Assembly (NCBI GenBank): GCA_023436205.1 | Contig: JAEZKC010000099.1 | Location: 62,001-126,000 of the forward strand | DNA: 64,000 bases | Direction: 5' to 3' | Origin: Fibrobacterota bacterium | Lineage (GTDB): Bacteria > Fibrobacterota > Chitinivibrionia > Chitinivibrionales > Chitinispirillaceae | Shown here: positions 34,654 to 44,152 of the stretch, piece after piece | Numbering within the stretch: position 1 is the first letter of the stretch | Layout: the number at the start of each line of letters is the position of its first letter | Notes under the pieces: model-generated | What the model was told of the DNA's origin: nothing | Databases searched by the model: none | Seen by the model: the letters and a program-made list of their open reading frames with translations, nothing else | Made by a program: the position numbers and the translations under genes

Positions 34654-35034
34654 GTGGCTCGTGTAGCAGGAGTCGACATTCCAAACAATAAGCGCAGTGT
34701 AATAGCGCTTACCTATATATTCGGGATCGGCAGCACTTCCGCTTCTGAAATTCTGGCTAAGGCCGGAATTGAAGAAGATAAGAAGGTAAAGGATCTATCC
34801 GAGGATGAGCTGGACCGTATTCGCCGAATTATTGACGGAGGATATCAGACGGAAGGTAACCTTCGGTCTGCCATCAGAATGAACATCAAGCGTCTGATGG
34901 ATATCGGTTGTTATCGTGGACTGCGTCATCGTAAGAGTCTTCCCTGTCGTGGACAGCGTACTCGTACAAACAGTCGCACTCGTAAGGGACCTCGCAAGAC
35001 AATCGCTGGAAAGAAGAAGGCGCCCGCTAAATAA
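34654..35034 (+). CDS. rpsM: ribosomal protein S13 (uS13)
   Basis: 126-aa head protein bridging to L5. ARVAGVDIPNNKR and LPCRGQRTRTNSRTRKGPRK are typical. GTG 34654 behind AGAGGGGG. First gene of the alpha segment. Confidence 0.97.
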   Translation: MARVAGVDIPNNKRSVIALTYIFGIGSTSASEILAKAGIEEDKKVKDLSEDELDRIRRIIDGGYQTEGNLRSAIRMNIKRLMDIGCYRGLRHRKSLPCRGQRTRTNSRTRKGPRKTIAGKKKAPAK

Positions 35035-35077
35035 TCGCAGGGCTTAATAATTTTTAAGACGGAGAGGTATTCGCAAG

Positions 35078-35473
35078 ATGAATAAGGAAGCATCCGGAAG
35101 TGCAACCAAAAAAGCCAAGAAAAAGGCTTCAGCCGAAGGGGTTGCTCACGTTCGTGCCACCTTCAATAACACGATTATAAACGTGACTGATTCCAAGGGC
35201 AATGTGGTTGCCTGGAACACACCCGGAAAATCCGGTTTCAAAGGATCACGGAAAAGCACGCCGTTTGCCGCCGGAATCGCTGCTGAAGTAGTGGGCAAGG
35301 CAGCATACGATGCGGGAGTGCGCAAAGTGGAAGTGCATCTCCGTGGGGCTGGAAATGGTCGCGAGAGTGCGATTCGTTCTTTGGCTGCTGCAGGTCTCAA
35401 GATTACGGCAATTAAGGATTTCACGGCTGTCCCTCATAATGGGTGCCGTCCTCCTAAGAAACGCAGAGTTTGA
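35078..35473 (+). CDS. rpsK: ribosomal protein S11 (uS11)
   Basis: 131-aa platform protein. HVRATFNNTIINVTD, GFKGSRKSTPFAA and the C-terminal DFTAVPHNGCRPPKKRRV are diagnostic. The N-terminus carries a lysine-rich tail. Confidence 0.97.
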   Translation: MNKEASGSATKKAKKKASAEGVAHVRATFNNTIINVTDSKGNVVAWNTPGKSGFKGSRKSTPFAAGIAAEVVGKAAYDAGVRKVEVHLRGAGNGRESAIRSLAAAGLKITAIKDFTAVPHNGCRPPKKRRV

Positions 35474-35549
35474 GATTACACCTACTTACAAGTACATTTG
35501 TTAAGACTGGCACGATTTTTATAAAGTCGTACGAATAGAGGAGAACACA

Positions 35550-36173
35550 ATGGCAGTATATCACGGCCCTCGGTGCAGACAATGCCGCAGGGAAGGAACA
35601 AAGTTAATGCTTAAAGGGGAGCGGTGCAATTCTGAAAAGTGCGCCGTCGAACGTAGGCCTTTTCCTCCTGGTATGCGTGTGTCCAAAAGGAGACGTGCCG
35701 CTACTGAGTATAATACTCAGCTAAGAGAGAAGCAGAAGATTCGCAGAATTTACGGCGTTCTGGAAAAGCAGTTTGCTCTTTATTTCGAAGCTGCTTCCAA
35801 ATCAACGGGTGTGACAGGTGAAGCTCTGCTTCAGATCCTTGAGATGCGTCTGGACAATATCGTGTATCGATTGGGTTTTGCCCCCTCCAGAAGCAGCGCT
35901 CGTCAATTGGTACTTCACAATCATTTTTCCGTAAATGGTAAAAAGGTTAATATTCCCTCTTACAGACTTAAAGAGGGTGATATCATTCAGGTTAAGCAGA
36001 AGAGCAATAGCCTCGACCTTATACATTCATCACTCAAAGCATTGAAGGATGTTCCTGATTGGCTGACCATTGATAAGGTCAAGTTGTCAGGCCAGGTTGT
36101 GCGTATTCCGGACCGTGCGGCTATACCTGTAAATGTACAGGAACAGCTTGTTGTCGAATTGTACTCCAGATAA
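35550..36173 (+). CDS. rpsD: ribosomal protein S4 (uS4)
   Basis: 207-aa 16S assembly initiator and alpha-operon repressor in E. coli. The N-terminus is the zinc form (CRQCRREGTK...CNSEKCAVERR), followed by the S4 RNA-binding domain with FAPSRSSARQLVLHNHFSVNG. ATG 35550 follows AGAGGAG. Confidence 0.97.
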   Translation: MAVYHGPRCRQCRREGTKLMLKGERCNSEKCAVERRPFPPGMRVSKRRRAATEYNTQLREKQKIRRIYGVLEKQFALYFEAASKSTGVTGEALLQILEMRLDNIVYRLGFAPSRSSARQLVLHNHFSVNGKKVNIPSYRLKEGDIIQVKQKSNSLDLIHSSLKALKDVPDWLTIDKVKLSGQVVRIPDRAAIPVNVQEQLVVELYSR

Positions 36174-36191
36174 AAGGGGACTAGATACAAG

Positions 36192-37181
36192 ATGAAATGG
36201 AAGAGCTTGTTGATGCCCAAGGGCATCCAGTTGGAAAATCCTGAAAATATCCCCAATTATGCACGTGTCATTGTGGAACCTCTTGAAAGAGGCTGGGGAC
36301 ATACCATCGGAAACTCTTTGCGCAGAATCATGCTTTCTTCTCTGCAGGGAGCCGCAGTGGTATCGGTGCGCATTGAGGGTGCACCTCATGAGTATTCAAT
36401 GCTTGAGGGTGTTGTTGAAGATGTCACCGACATTATTCTTAACATTAAGCAACTGCGCCTCAAGCTGGTTTCTGATGAAGACACTACACTGCGTCTGGAA
36501 GTGAGCGGAGAGGGTGAAGTAAAGGCTTCTGACATCGAAAAAAATCCCGATGTCGAAATTCTCAATCCTGATCTGCATATTGCAACTATCAATTCTGATG
36601 CGAAGCTGAAAATTGAAATGCGTGTTTCAGATGGTCGTGGCTACGTCCCGGCCGAAATGAACAAACGTGAAGATGACCCTGTTGGGACAATCCCGATTGA
36701 CGCTCTGTTTTCCCCCATTACAAAAGTAAACTATGTGGTGGAAAACACTCGAGTTGGTCAGCGCACCGATCTTGATAAAATTATCTGCGATATCTGGACT
36801 GATGGAAGTCTTACCGTTGAAGATGCCATCGGTTACGCTGCCAAACTGCTGTACGATCATCTTGAGACTTTCATCAACATCGAGGGTGACTTCGAGCCTG
36901 TTGAAGAGACAATCAGAGATGAAAAAACGGAAAAGCTCAGACAGCTTCTCAAGATGAGAGTTGACGAACTGGAACTATCGGTGCGTTCAAACAACTGTCT
37001 TAGAGCTGCAAACATCCATACTCTCGCTGATCTGGTTAGAAACCAGGAATCTGACATGCTCAAATATAAGAATTTCGGAAGAAAATCTCTTATTGAGCTC
37101 AATCAGGTGCTGAGTAACCTCGGCTTATCGTTTGGGATGGATGTGGATAGAATCATGGGTCAGGAACCCGAAAACATCTGA
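36192..37181 (+). CDS. rpoA: RNA polymerase alpha subunit
   Basis: 329-aa subunit that dimerises to start polymerase assembly. The N-terminal domain has RGWGHTIGNSLRRIMLSSLQGA; the C-terminal domain, which contacts UP-element DNA and activators, has SVRSNNCLRAANI and KNFGRKSLIE. ATG 36192, 18 bases after rpsD. Confidence 0.98.
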   Translation: MKWKSLLMPKGIQLENPENIPNYARVIVEPLERGWGHTIGNSLRRIMLSSLQGAAVVSVRIEGAPHEYSMLEGVVEDVTDIILNIKQLRLKLVSDEDTTLRLEVSGEGEVKASDIEKNPDVEILNPDLHIATINSDAKLKIEMRVSDGRGYVPAEMNKREDDPVGTIPIDALFSPITKVNYVVENTRVGQRTDLDKIICDIWTDGSLTVEDAIGYAAKLLYDHLETFINIEGDFEPVEETIRDEKTEKLRQLLKMRVDELELSVRSNNCLRAANIHTLADLVRNQESDMLKYKNFGRKSLIELNQVLSNLGLSFGMDVDRIMGQEPENI

Positions 37182-37231
37182 TTTTGAATTGACTAATTCA
37201 TTTATTGTAAATTAAGGAAAAGGTTTAAGCC

Positions 37232-37723
37232 ATGCGCCACTTAGTATCCGGACGGAAACTTAACAGAACCGCCAGCCATCGCAAGGCCATGCTTTCGAAT
37301 CTGGCAGTATCGATCCTCGATAAGGAGAGGGTGACGACGACGCTGGCAAAGGCAAAGGAAGTGCGCAGCGTTGTTGAGCGTCTTATTACCTACGGGAAAA
37401 AAGGCAGTGACAATCTGCACGCAATCCGTCTCGCAGCACGTAGAATCAATGATAAAACGGTTCTCAAGAAGCTGTTTGAAGACATCGCTCCCAGCTACAA
37501 GGAACGTGAAGGCGGTTACACGAGAATTATCAAGACTGTTGACCGCAAGGGTGATAATGCCCCCATGTCTATTATCGAGCTTGTGGGTAGAGGCGGGCAG
37601 GACGCTGTAAGAAAGCGCAAAAAGAGAGCAAAGGCCAAAACTGAAGCCCCCAAGGCTCAGGAATCACAGGCTCCTGCTGCAGAGAGCGCTCCCGAAGCAT
37701 CATCTGAATCTGGAAAAGAATAA
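37232..37723 (+). CDS. rplQ: ribosomal protein L17 (bL17) with acidic/Ala-rich tail
   Basis: 163 aa. The first 117 residues are L17: MRHLVSGRKLNRTASHRKAM, LITYGKKG, and EGGYTRIIKT. The last 45 residues are a low-complexity Lys/Ala/Pro/Glu/Ser extension, absent from the E. coli protein but known as a variable tail in several phyla. Last ribosomal gene in the cluster. Confidence 0.96.
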   Translation: MRHLVSGRKLNRTASHRKAMLSNLAVSILDKERVTTTLAKAKEVRSVVERLITYGKKGSDNLHAIRLAARRINDKTVLKKLFEDIAPSYKEREGGYTRIIKTVDRKGDNAPMSIIELVGRGGQDAVRKRKKRAKAKTEAPKAQESQAPAAESAPEASSESGKE

Positions 37724-37762
37724 GCATTATCATTGGTGCATACTTCTCCGAAAGGATCAATC

Positions 37763-38758
37763 ATGGCAGTTAGCTACAAAGAACTCGGTTTTGTCAATAC
37801 TAAAGAGATGTTCAAAAAAGCGTTTGAAGGTGGATATGCTATTCCTGCATACAACTTCAACAACATGGAGCAGATCCAGTCAATCATCACAGCTTGTGGC
37901 AAGTCGAATTCTCCTGTGATCATGCAGGTTTCCAGTGGCGCACGCAAATACGCCAATGCCACACTGCTTCGTTATATGGCTCAGGGTGCTGTTCAGATGG
38001 CTCGGGAAGCCGGCCACAACATGCCCATCGCACTGCATCTCGATCATGGTGATACTTACGATCTTTGCGTACAGTGCATCGAAAGCGGCTTTTCATCAGT
38101 TATGATCGATGGTTCACACCACTCATACGAAAAGAACGTCGAACTTACTGCCAAAGTGGTAGAGTATGCTCACAAGCATGACGTGACAGTGGAAGGTGAA
38201 CTCGGTGTTCTTGCCGGAATCGAAGATGATGTGGTTGCTGCCAAGTCAATCTACACTCAGCCCGATCAGGTTGAAGACTTTGTAAAGAAAACCGGCGTTG
38301 ATTCACTGGCTATTTCAATTGGTACTTCTCATGGTGCTTTCAAGTTCAAGCCCGAGCAGTGCACTATGAACGAGCAGGGTGTGCTTGTTCCCCCTCCGCT
38401 GCGTTTCGACATCCTTGAGGAAATCGAACGTAGAATTCCAGGCTTCCCGATTGTTCTCCACGGTGCAAGCTCTGTACTTCCCGAGTATGTTCAGATCATC
38501 AATAACAATGGTGGAAAGCTCAAGGCTGCTGTAGGTATTCCTTCAGAACAGCTTAGACGTGCTGCCAAGTCCGCTGTCTGCAAAATCAACATTGACTCTG
38601 ATGGTCGTCTGGTTCTGACCGCTATCATCAGAAAAGTTTTTGCTGACAGCCCTGCAGAATTCGATCCCAGAAAGTATCTTGGACCTGCAAGAGAAGAGCT
38701 TATCAAGATGATGATTGATAAGAATGAAAATGTTCTCGGCAGTGCCGGCAAAGCTTAA
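37763..38758 (+). CDS. fba: class II fructose-bisphosphate aldolase
   Basis: Zinc aldolase of glycolysis and gluconeogenesis, 331 aa. Zinc and active-site motifs are visible: LHLDHGD, GSHHSYEKN, GELGVLAG, ISIGTSHGAFK and VLHGASS. The length and the HHSYEKN form match the shorter class IIB-like aldolases of anaerobes. ATG 37763 with AAAGGA is chosen over the upstream GTG at 37736 or so. A strong terminator follows. Confidence 0.95.
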   Translation: MAVSYKELGFVNTKEMFKKAFEGGYAIPAYNFNNMEQIQSIITACGKSNSPVIMQVSSGARKYANATLLRYMAQGAVQMAREAGHNMPIALHLDHGDTYDLCVQCIESGFSSVMIDGSHHSYEKNVELTAKVVEYAHKHDVTVEGELGVLAGIEDDVVAAKSIYTQPDQVEDFVKKTGVDSLAISIGTSHGAFKFKPEQCTMNEQGVLVPPPLRFDILEEIERRIPGFPIVLHGASSVLPEYVQIINNNGGKLKAAVGIPSEQLRRAAKSAVCKINIDSDGRLVLTAIIRKVFADSPAEFDPRKYLGPAREELIKMMIDKNENVLGSAGKA

Positions 38759-38784
38759 TTACTAATTAAGTCAGAATATTTGAA

Positions 38785-38817
38785 GCCTGTCCCGTCTTTT
38801 TGGGATGGGCTTTTTTT
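38785..38817 (+). terminator. intrinsic terminator after fba
   Basis: GCCTGTCCC at 38785-38793 pairs with GGGATGGGC at 38802-38810 (two wobbles), followed by seven T. It marks the end of the long gene-expression block. Confidence 0.85.
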
Positions 38818-38941
38818 ATTCATTTGCATATAATCATTATAAGACTTGTTTTAGGGTTTGTATCGTATAGGAATGAATTGAGGAGCTCAGAGCACTATTT
38901 TATACCTTTACTAACTTATCCTGTAATGCTAGAGGTGATTA

Positions 38942-40300
38942 ATGAGTTTTCCAAAGGGTTTTGCGTGGGGTGCGGCGACCGCTTCCTATCAGGTTGAAGG
39001 TGCTGCTTTTGAGGATGGCAAAGGGCTTGGGATCTGGGATGTTTTTTGCAAAAGGGAAAATTCTATTTGGCATGGACATAACGGTGATGTGGCCTGTGAT
39101 CATTACCACAGGTGGGCTGAAGATGTTGCTATAATGAAAAACATCGGGCTGAGCGCATACCGAATGGAGCTGAGCTGGCCAAGAATTATGCCCCACGGAA
39201 GAGGTGAGATCAATCAGAAAGGTGTTGATTTTTACGATAACTTGATTGATAAACTTCTTGAATCGGGGATAGCCCCATGGATCACGCTTTATCACTGGAA
39301 TCTTCCCCATGCGCTCCAGTTGGAGGGCGGATGGCAGAATCCGGAATCATTTCGCTGGTTCGCTGATTATGTTTCCATTGTAGTGAACAAGTTTTCTGAT
39401 CGTGTAAACCACTGGATTACACTCAATGAACCTCAAGTTGTTATTGTAAATGGAATGATAAACGGGGTAAATGCTCCTGGGTTGAAGCTGAGCATAGCTG
39501 AGGCATTGCAGGCGGGGCATCATCTCTTGCTTGCTCACGGACATGCTGTTTCGGCTATTCGAAGCGGAGCCAAACTCAAGCCTGAAATTGGTTACGCTCC
39601 TGTAGGGTGGCTCAGAATTCCTCATACAACCGATACTAAAGATGTGGAAGCTGCCCGAAACGCCACATTCGAAGTGGACCCGGAATCACTCTGGAACAGT
39701 TCATGGTGGATGGATCCGGTTTTTCTTGGCCATTATCCCGAGCAGGGGTTGGCGGCTTACGGTAATGCTGCTCCCAAGGTCGGTTCACAGGATATGGAGA
39801 TAATTAGTCAGGAAGTGGACTTCTTTGGTGCTAATCTGTATACGGCAACAACTGTGCGGGCTTCTGAAAAAGGCGGTAGCGAAATAGTCAATAATCCTGT
39901 TGGCTACCAGATGAACACCTATGAATGGGTGATTGTGCCGGAGATTCTTTACTGGGCCGGGAAGTTCTATTTTGATCGGTATAAAAATCCGATGGTGGTG
40001 ACAGAGAACGGAGTTGCTATCTCGGAGGTGGTATCCAGAAATGGCAGAGTGCAGGATCCTCAAAGGGTGGAGTACATTGCGAAGCATTTAATCGAGATGC
40101 ATCGGGCTATTGAGGAAGGTGTACCGTACAAGGGTTATTTTTACTGGAGTTTACTGGATAATTTTGAATGGCAGTGGGGCTACAAACATCGTTTTGGTTT
40201 GGTGTATGTGGATTTCGCAACCGGACAACGGATTCCCAAGGATTCTGCAAGCTACTATGGCGAAGTGATACGAAGCGATGGTGATGTGTTATACAGTTAG
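38942..40300 (+). CDS. GH1 beta-glucosidase/beta-glycosidase
   Basis: Retaining glycoside hydrolase family 1 enzyme, 452 aa, probably cytoplasmic because no signal peptide is seen. It cleaves beta-linked oligosaccharides such as cellobiose. Acid/base Glu163 lies in TLNEP and nucleophile Glu355 in VTENG. The N-terminal GFAWGAATASYQVEGA, with the sugar-binding Gln, and YHWNLPHALQ and WSLLDNFEW complete the active site. AGAGGTG precedes ATG 38942. It stands alone between fba and a secreted protein, which fits a plant- or chitin-fibre degrader, though substrate is not provable here. Confidence 0.94.
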   Translation: MSFPKGFAWGAATASYQVEGAAFEDGKGLGIWDVFCKRENSIWHGHNGDVACDHYHRWAEDVAIMKNIGLSAYRMELSWPRIMPHGRGEINQKGVDFYDNLIDKLLESGIAPWITLYHWNLPHALQLEGGWQNPESFRWFADYVSIVVNKFSDRVNHWITLNEPQVVIVNGMINGVNAPGLKLSIAEALQAGHHLLLAHGHAVSAIRSGAKLKPEIGYAPVGWLRIPHTTDTKDVEAARNATFEVDPESLWNSSWWMDPVFLGHYPEQGLAAYGNAAPKVGSQDMEIISQEVDFFGANLYTATTVRASEKGGSEIVNNPVGYQMNTYEWVIVPEILYWAGKFYFDRYKNPMVVTENGVAISEVVSRNGRVQDPQRVEYIAKHLIEMHRAIEEGVPYKGYFYWSLLDNFEWQWGYKHRFGLVYVDFATGQRIPKDSASYYGEVIRSDGDVLYS

Positions 40301-40404
40301 TGTAGGTATTGATAAATGATCAGCAGAATTTTGGTGATGTTTATAGCGGATGGTATATTTAGTTTATTTGACATTAATGCTGATCAGGTTTCGGAGGAGA
40401 AGTG

Positions 40405-41313
40405 ATGACCAGAAATCGTTTTGTAAAGGCTGCAGTAGTAATTGGTTCCATTTTGACCGCTGCATACTGTCAGGATGTAATAATCAGTAATCCTTCACCC
40501 TGGATGACACTCCGTAGTGATTCGGTGATGGTTACCGTTCAGGCAGATACATCAAAGTTGCCCAAGAAGAGCATTTTGTTCAAGGTCAGGCAGCATAATG
40601 GTACTAAGCTGACCACTCTTTTTTCTAAAAGCGTGAAAATGGAGGATGTGAGTGGTGATTTTTTTCTTGGTTCCCTGAAAGGGTCCACCCTGGGAGGATC
40701 GAGTCTGGTGAGTCTCGAATGGAGTGTTCCGGGAACGGAGCTCAAGGGAGTTCTGGGGCCTGTTGGAATGGTGAAGTTGAGTGAGCAGAAGCCGGTTCTC
40801 AGTGCAGTAAAGTTAAAGGATGGGATTTCTGCAGACCAGGTTAAAGATGAGCTTTCAAAGAGTGAAATGGTTAAGCTTGGGGCATCATCGTTTCAAATCG
40901 GCTGGAATAAAGAAGCTTTATTTATCGCTGTGAACAAGGATGGTAGCGGGGCACAGTTGCAATTTGCCTTTGATGGGAAGTGCGGCAAGAATGCCTTTTT
41001 GTCCTGGGCAGACAGGTTTGTAACCTATGCTGCTGATCAGGATTCGGTTTTTGGCACACATTACAAGCGTGACTTTGATAACACGGCAATTCAGTACTCG
41101 GAGATGAAGTGGGGTGATGGACTGCTGCTTCATAAGTCGGATTCATTGAGAGTGATAAAGGTTTTGTGGCACGAAATCGGTGTGCTTCCTTTTGAGGAGC
41201 GGAATATAGGAATCTTTTGCAGCGAAACTATCGGTAAGGCATCTCAGGTTTATCCTTCAGGGGCTCAGCGGGAGATCCCGGGAACCTGGGGTGATGTAAA
41301 GCTAGAAAAGTAG
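40405..41313 (+). CDS. secreted protein, possible CBM9/DOMON-like domain
   Basis: 302 aa with a signal peptide (RNRFVKAAVVIGSILTAAYC, cleavage near residue 22). The first half resembles an Ig-like strand pattern. The second half has IGWNKEALFIAVNKDG, WADRFVTYAAD and a closing GTWGDVKL, a layout reminiscent of carbohydrate-binding family 9-type domains, in which a WN..ALY segment precedes a strand and a W/R pair ends the domain. That family call is weak. ATG 40405 is chosen with GGAGG seven bases upstream; GTG 40402 is the alternative. Confidence 0.6.
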   Translation: MTRNRFVKAAVVIGSILTAAYCQDVIISNPSPWMTLRSDSVMVTVQADTSKLPKKSILFKVRQHNGTKLTTLFSKSVKMEDVSGDFFLGSLKGSTLGGSSLVSLEWSVPGTELKGVLGPVGMVKLSEQKPVLSAVKLKDGISADQVKDELSKSEMVKLGASSFQIGWNKEALFIAVNKDGSGAQLQFAFDGKCGKNAFLSWADRFVTYAADQDSVFGTHYKRDFDNTAIQYSEMKWGDGLLLHKSDSLRVIKVLWHEIGVLPFEERNIGIFCSETIGKASQVYPSGAQREIPGTWGDVKLEK

Positions 41314-41355
41314 TTGCAGATTTTTGTGTAATTAGCTATTTTACTGCATCTTCAT

Positions 41356-41432
41356 GGTGGCTGTAGTTCAATGGTTAGAGCACTGGATTGTGGTTCCAGA
41401 CGTTGGGGGTTCGAGTCCCCTCAGCCACCCCA
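41356..41432 (+). tRNA. tRNA-His (GTG)
   Basis: Acceptor GTGGCTG pairs with CAGCCAC, with the extra G-1 (41356) opposite C73, the bacterial His-tRNA identity pair. Anticodon loop TTGTGGT gives GTG. CCA is encoded at 41430-41432. Confidence 0.96.
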
Positions 41433-41469
41433 AAAGTCCTCAGTTTAGATAATAGTATATAGTATATAT

Positions 41470-41509
41470 GGGCGGTTTTTTAGCGATGAAAAACCGCCCT
41501 TCTTTTTTT
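41470..41509 (+). terminator. intrinsic terminator after tRNA-His
   Basis: GGGCGGTTTTT at 41470-41480 pairs perfectly with AAAAACCGCCC at 41489-41499, followed by TTCTTTTTTT. Strong rho-independent form. Confidence 0.9.
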
Positions 41510-41801
41510 GATTGTGGATCGCCAACCTTCTTTAATTGGTCCTATCCTTCAGCTATCTGCTCAGTTGCGTTCTGATATCTCATCCAGTCAAACTATCTGC
41601 CATTCTAAATGCCACTGGTTTTTGGGGAATCTGTATCAAATAGAGGTTGTGAGGGGAAAGCAGAAAAATTCGTAGAAGAGCCGTTGTCCTGTTTAAGTAA
41701 TGAAATTATATTGACTAGTAAACAAATTGGCAGACCGTAGTTATTGCTGTTTGTAAGTAGTGCTGGTTAGCAATCTTCGCTGATGATTATGGTAGGATAG
41801 C
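41510..41801 (+). other. intergenic region with no recognised element
   Basis: Between the tRNA-His terminator and the next gene there are about 290 bases with stops in every frame. I see no tRNA, repeat or convincing promoter pair; TTGACT near 41711 has no well-spaced -10 box. Confidence 0.5.
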
Positions 41802-43298
41802 ATGAATTCTTTCATTCTTTTCCGGGTGGTTAAGAATATTATGTGTTTTGCATCAATTCGGATATTTCTGTTTGCGCTCCTTTGCTCCCCTTTTTTACAC
41901 CATCATACAACAAATCTGGTGAAAAGATTATTTGAAACCACAAACACAATGAGAGTAAATCATCTACTGTACCAAATGGCTTTTCTCTTTATTTTCGAAA
42001 CTGTATCTGTTCATTCAGCTGCCGCTCAAACTCAAAGCACCAACCCTGTAGCAGAAACTTCAATTTGCACCGGTGATGCAGAAAAGGGTGCACGCAAGCA
42101 CAAGGCAGACACGATCCGCACTGAATTCTTTCAAAAAGTATCAATCCCTTATCATTACGGTCTTTTTCACACTGAATATTTCAGAAGTGCAGATTTCTAC
42201 GAATCAGATTATCTGGCTGATATTAACGAAAGGCATAAATTCTACGATGGATTTGAACTGCCGCAAGAGTGGCAGAAAAAACTGGGTAGTCGATCTCAAA
42301 TAATTGGTGTTGTTGATATGCTTCTGAATCCGGTACAGAAAGGCATCACTCCGAAGTATTATGGAGATGATTTTTCGGATTACGGGTACGTTGTAAGAAG
42401 TGAATCTGGAGATACATCGGGGCACTATACCGTTCTCTTTCTGATTTTCCAAGGATATGTTGAGCAAAAGGGACCACAGTATGAGTTACAGGAACTGAAC
42501 AGGGCTGTGCGCCGAGAGATTGCTGCTATGGGAGAAACAACAAACGTTCTGCTTTCTTATATCGATAGTAGTACTGTAATGATTGAAGCGAGTGCTCCCG
42601 GACCAAAAGGTTCCGATATCGAAACCGAGGTAAAAAAGTACACTTTTTCCAGATCAAAAAAGGGAAAATGGCTGCTTGAGAAGATTTCAGAACTGATTAT
42701 CAAAAAGGTGGAAGAGGGCAAGCTTTATGTAGACAGTTTGGATTATACAGTCAAATCCTCTCAGAAAATCAGTTTATTTGGGAATGATGATGAAATTAGG
42801 AAAGTACTTTGTTCAAAAGAGACCTATATTATAATCAAACGAGCTTTTAAGATTTCCAAGCCCCCTCAGGGAATGATTCCACAATTAGGTCCCGATGATT
42901 CTCTGTCTTATTTCCTCCCTTTAATTACCTCGTCAAATAGCCTTAAAAATTATATTTACATAATTGATTATAACAAGAGATCCGAAGATGCAATGAGAAA
43001 AATGTACATGGTATGCCAGAATGAGAAAAGTGTATGGGATGTAAAGTTTCAAATGGAGTTGAGTTTCCTCGCTCCGTTCGGGGGAGAACCTATTCATTCT
43101 TTCTCAATAGGTGAAGGTTGGTTTGACATTACATTTGAGTTCGGTATGAGATGGAAGAGTAATGTGTGTTCACATTTCAAATATGATCCTTCAATGCGTA
43201 AGTGGAATATATTTGGCGAATCAAGTTCAGAAGAATCGTATGATGGTGGAGTTCAGTCTCTAGGTTTGAGGTGTAGTGTTGAAGAATATCATAATTGA
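41802..43298 (+). CDS. hypothetical exported protein
   Basis: 498 aa, unrecognised. The N-terminus has a hydrophobic stretch (residues 15-33) and then a second, cleaner signal peptide beginning at ATG 41949 (VNHLLYQMAFLFIF, ending in SAAAQ). Either start could be used: AGGAT precedes 41802, while 41949 has no clear ribosome-binding site but a better signal. The mature part mixes alpha and beta segments with many Ser, Tyr and Lys and no cysteine pattern. Translation is AT-rich compared with the ribosomal block. It appears monocistronic. Confidence 0.55.
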   Translation: MNSFILFRVVKNIMCFASIRIFLFALLCSPFLHHHTTNLVKRLFETTNTMRVNHLLYQMAFLFIFETVSVHSAAAQTQSTNPVAETSICTGDAEKGARKHKADTIRTEFFQKVSIPYHYGLFHTEYFRSADFYESDYLADINERHKFYDGFELPQEWQKKLGSRSQIIGVVDMLLNPVQKGITPKYYGDDFSDYGYVVRSESGDTSGHYTVLFLIFQGYVEQKGPQYELQELNRAVRREIAAMGETTNVLLSYIDSSTVMIEASAPGPKGSDIETEVKKYTFSRSKKGKWLLEKISELIIKKVEEGKLYVDSLDYTVKSSQKISLFGNDDEIRKVLCSKETYIIIKRAFKISKPPQGMIPQLGPDDSLSYFLPLITSSNSLKNYIYIIDYNKRSEDAMRKMYMVCQNEKSVWDVKFQMELSFLAPFGGEPIHSFSIGEGWFDITFEFGMRWKSNVCSHFKYDPSMRKWNIFGESSSEESYDGGVQSLGLRCSVEEYHN

Positions 43299-43459
43299 GT
43301 TTGATCAGAGTAAAGGCCTCTTTTGTCATATTGCATAGGATCTGTTGGTAAATTATATACTCATCTGCTTTCCATGAACAATTTCAACCTTCTTCTCGAG
43401 AAAATCAAAAACGAGCAGGTTGTTACTGAACCGGTATAAAAAGGAGAGGTGGTGGCCTA

Positions 43460-44152
43460 ATGAAAAAGATAGTAACAGTAATCACTCTGTTGATCGGCAT
43501 TAATCTGGTCCAAGCATCTTCTATCCGTGTCTCGGAAAATGTTGCCCAGAACACCACATGGGCTGCCGATACGGTGTTTGTGGATGACACGATAACCGTT
43601 TCCAGTGGTGTCACTCTCACCATTGCTCCTGGTACAAATGTGATATTTGGAAGACGAATGTACTTGGACATTCTTGGGGCCTTATATGCTGTAGGAACCG
43701 AAACTGATTCTATCGTTTTCCGAGGCGATATGGCAGATGATTATCAGAGTTGGGATGGACTAAAATTTAATGATGATAGACGAGCCAATGGTGTGCAGGA
43801 TACATCAAAAATCATTTATGCCTGCATCATGAGTGCCATGGATCTTTACTCTTACCCTGACTACAGGGCTCCAATATATGTGGGAGTAAACTCAAAACTT
43901 AAGATTTCTCATTCGGAAGTTAAATATTTAAAGGGTAATTACGGTGGTGCCATCTTCTGTGATACAGCCTCCTCTTTATTAATTGACCATTCAATTTTTC
44001 AACGATGCGAGGCCACAGTAGGGGGGGGGAGCTGTATTCACCAATCTGTCATCTGTAAATATTATAATACGCAGTTCTGTTTTCAGGGAGAATACTGCAA
44101 GATACGGTGGGGCATTGTACTTGGGTGGTGGAGTGACTGCCACAGTGGATAA
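43460..44152 (+). CDS. beta-helix surface protein, N-terminal part (frameshifted)
   Basis: First fragment of a secreted right-handed beta-helix protein. It begins with a signal peptide (KKIVTVITLLIGINLVQASS). Strand-turn repeats follow: a pectate-lyase-like start VSSGVTLTIAPGTNVIFG, then short rungs ending with GNYGGAIFCDTASSLLIDHS. At residues 188-190 the frame enters a run of nine G (44021-44029); beyond it the sequence no longer looks like a rung and ends at 44152, while the natural continuation lies in the next frame. ATG 43460 lies behind AGGAGAGG. Functional only if the tract has 8 or 11 G, or if a +1 slip occurs. Confidence 0.7.
   Translation: MKKIVTVITLLIGINLVQASSIRVSENVAQNTTWAADTVFVDDTITVSSGVTLTIAPGTNVIFGRRMYLDILGALYAVGTETDSIVFRGDMADDYQSWDGLKFNDDRRANGVQDTSKIIYACIMSAMDLYSYPDYRAPIYVGVNSKLKISHSEVKYLKGNYGGAIFCDTASSLLIDHSIFQRCEATVGGGSCIHQSVICKYYNTQFCFQGEYCKIRWGIVLGWWSDCHSG
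44021..44029 (+). repeat. (G)9 homopolymer causing the frameshift
   Basis: Nine consecutive G. Loss of one G joins the two halves of the beta-helix gene into one frame of about 524 codons. This could be a phase-variation tract, a fixed mutation or a homopolymer sequencing error. Confidence 0.85.
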
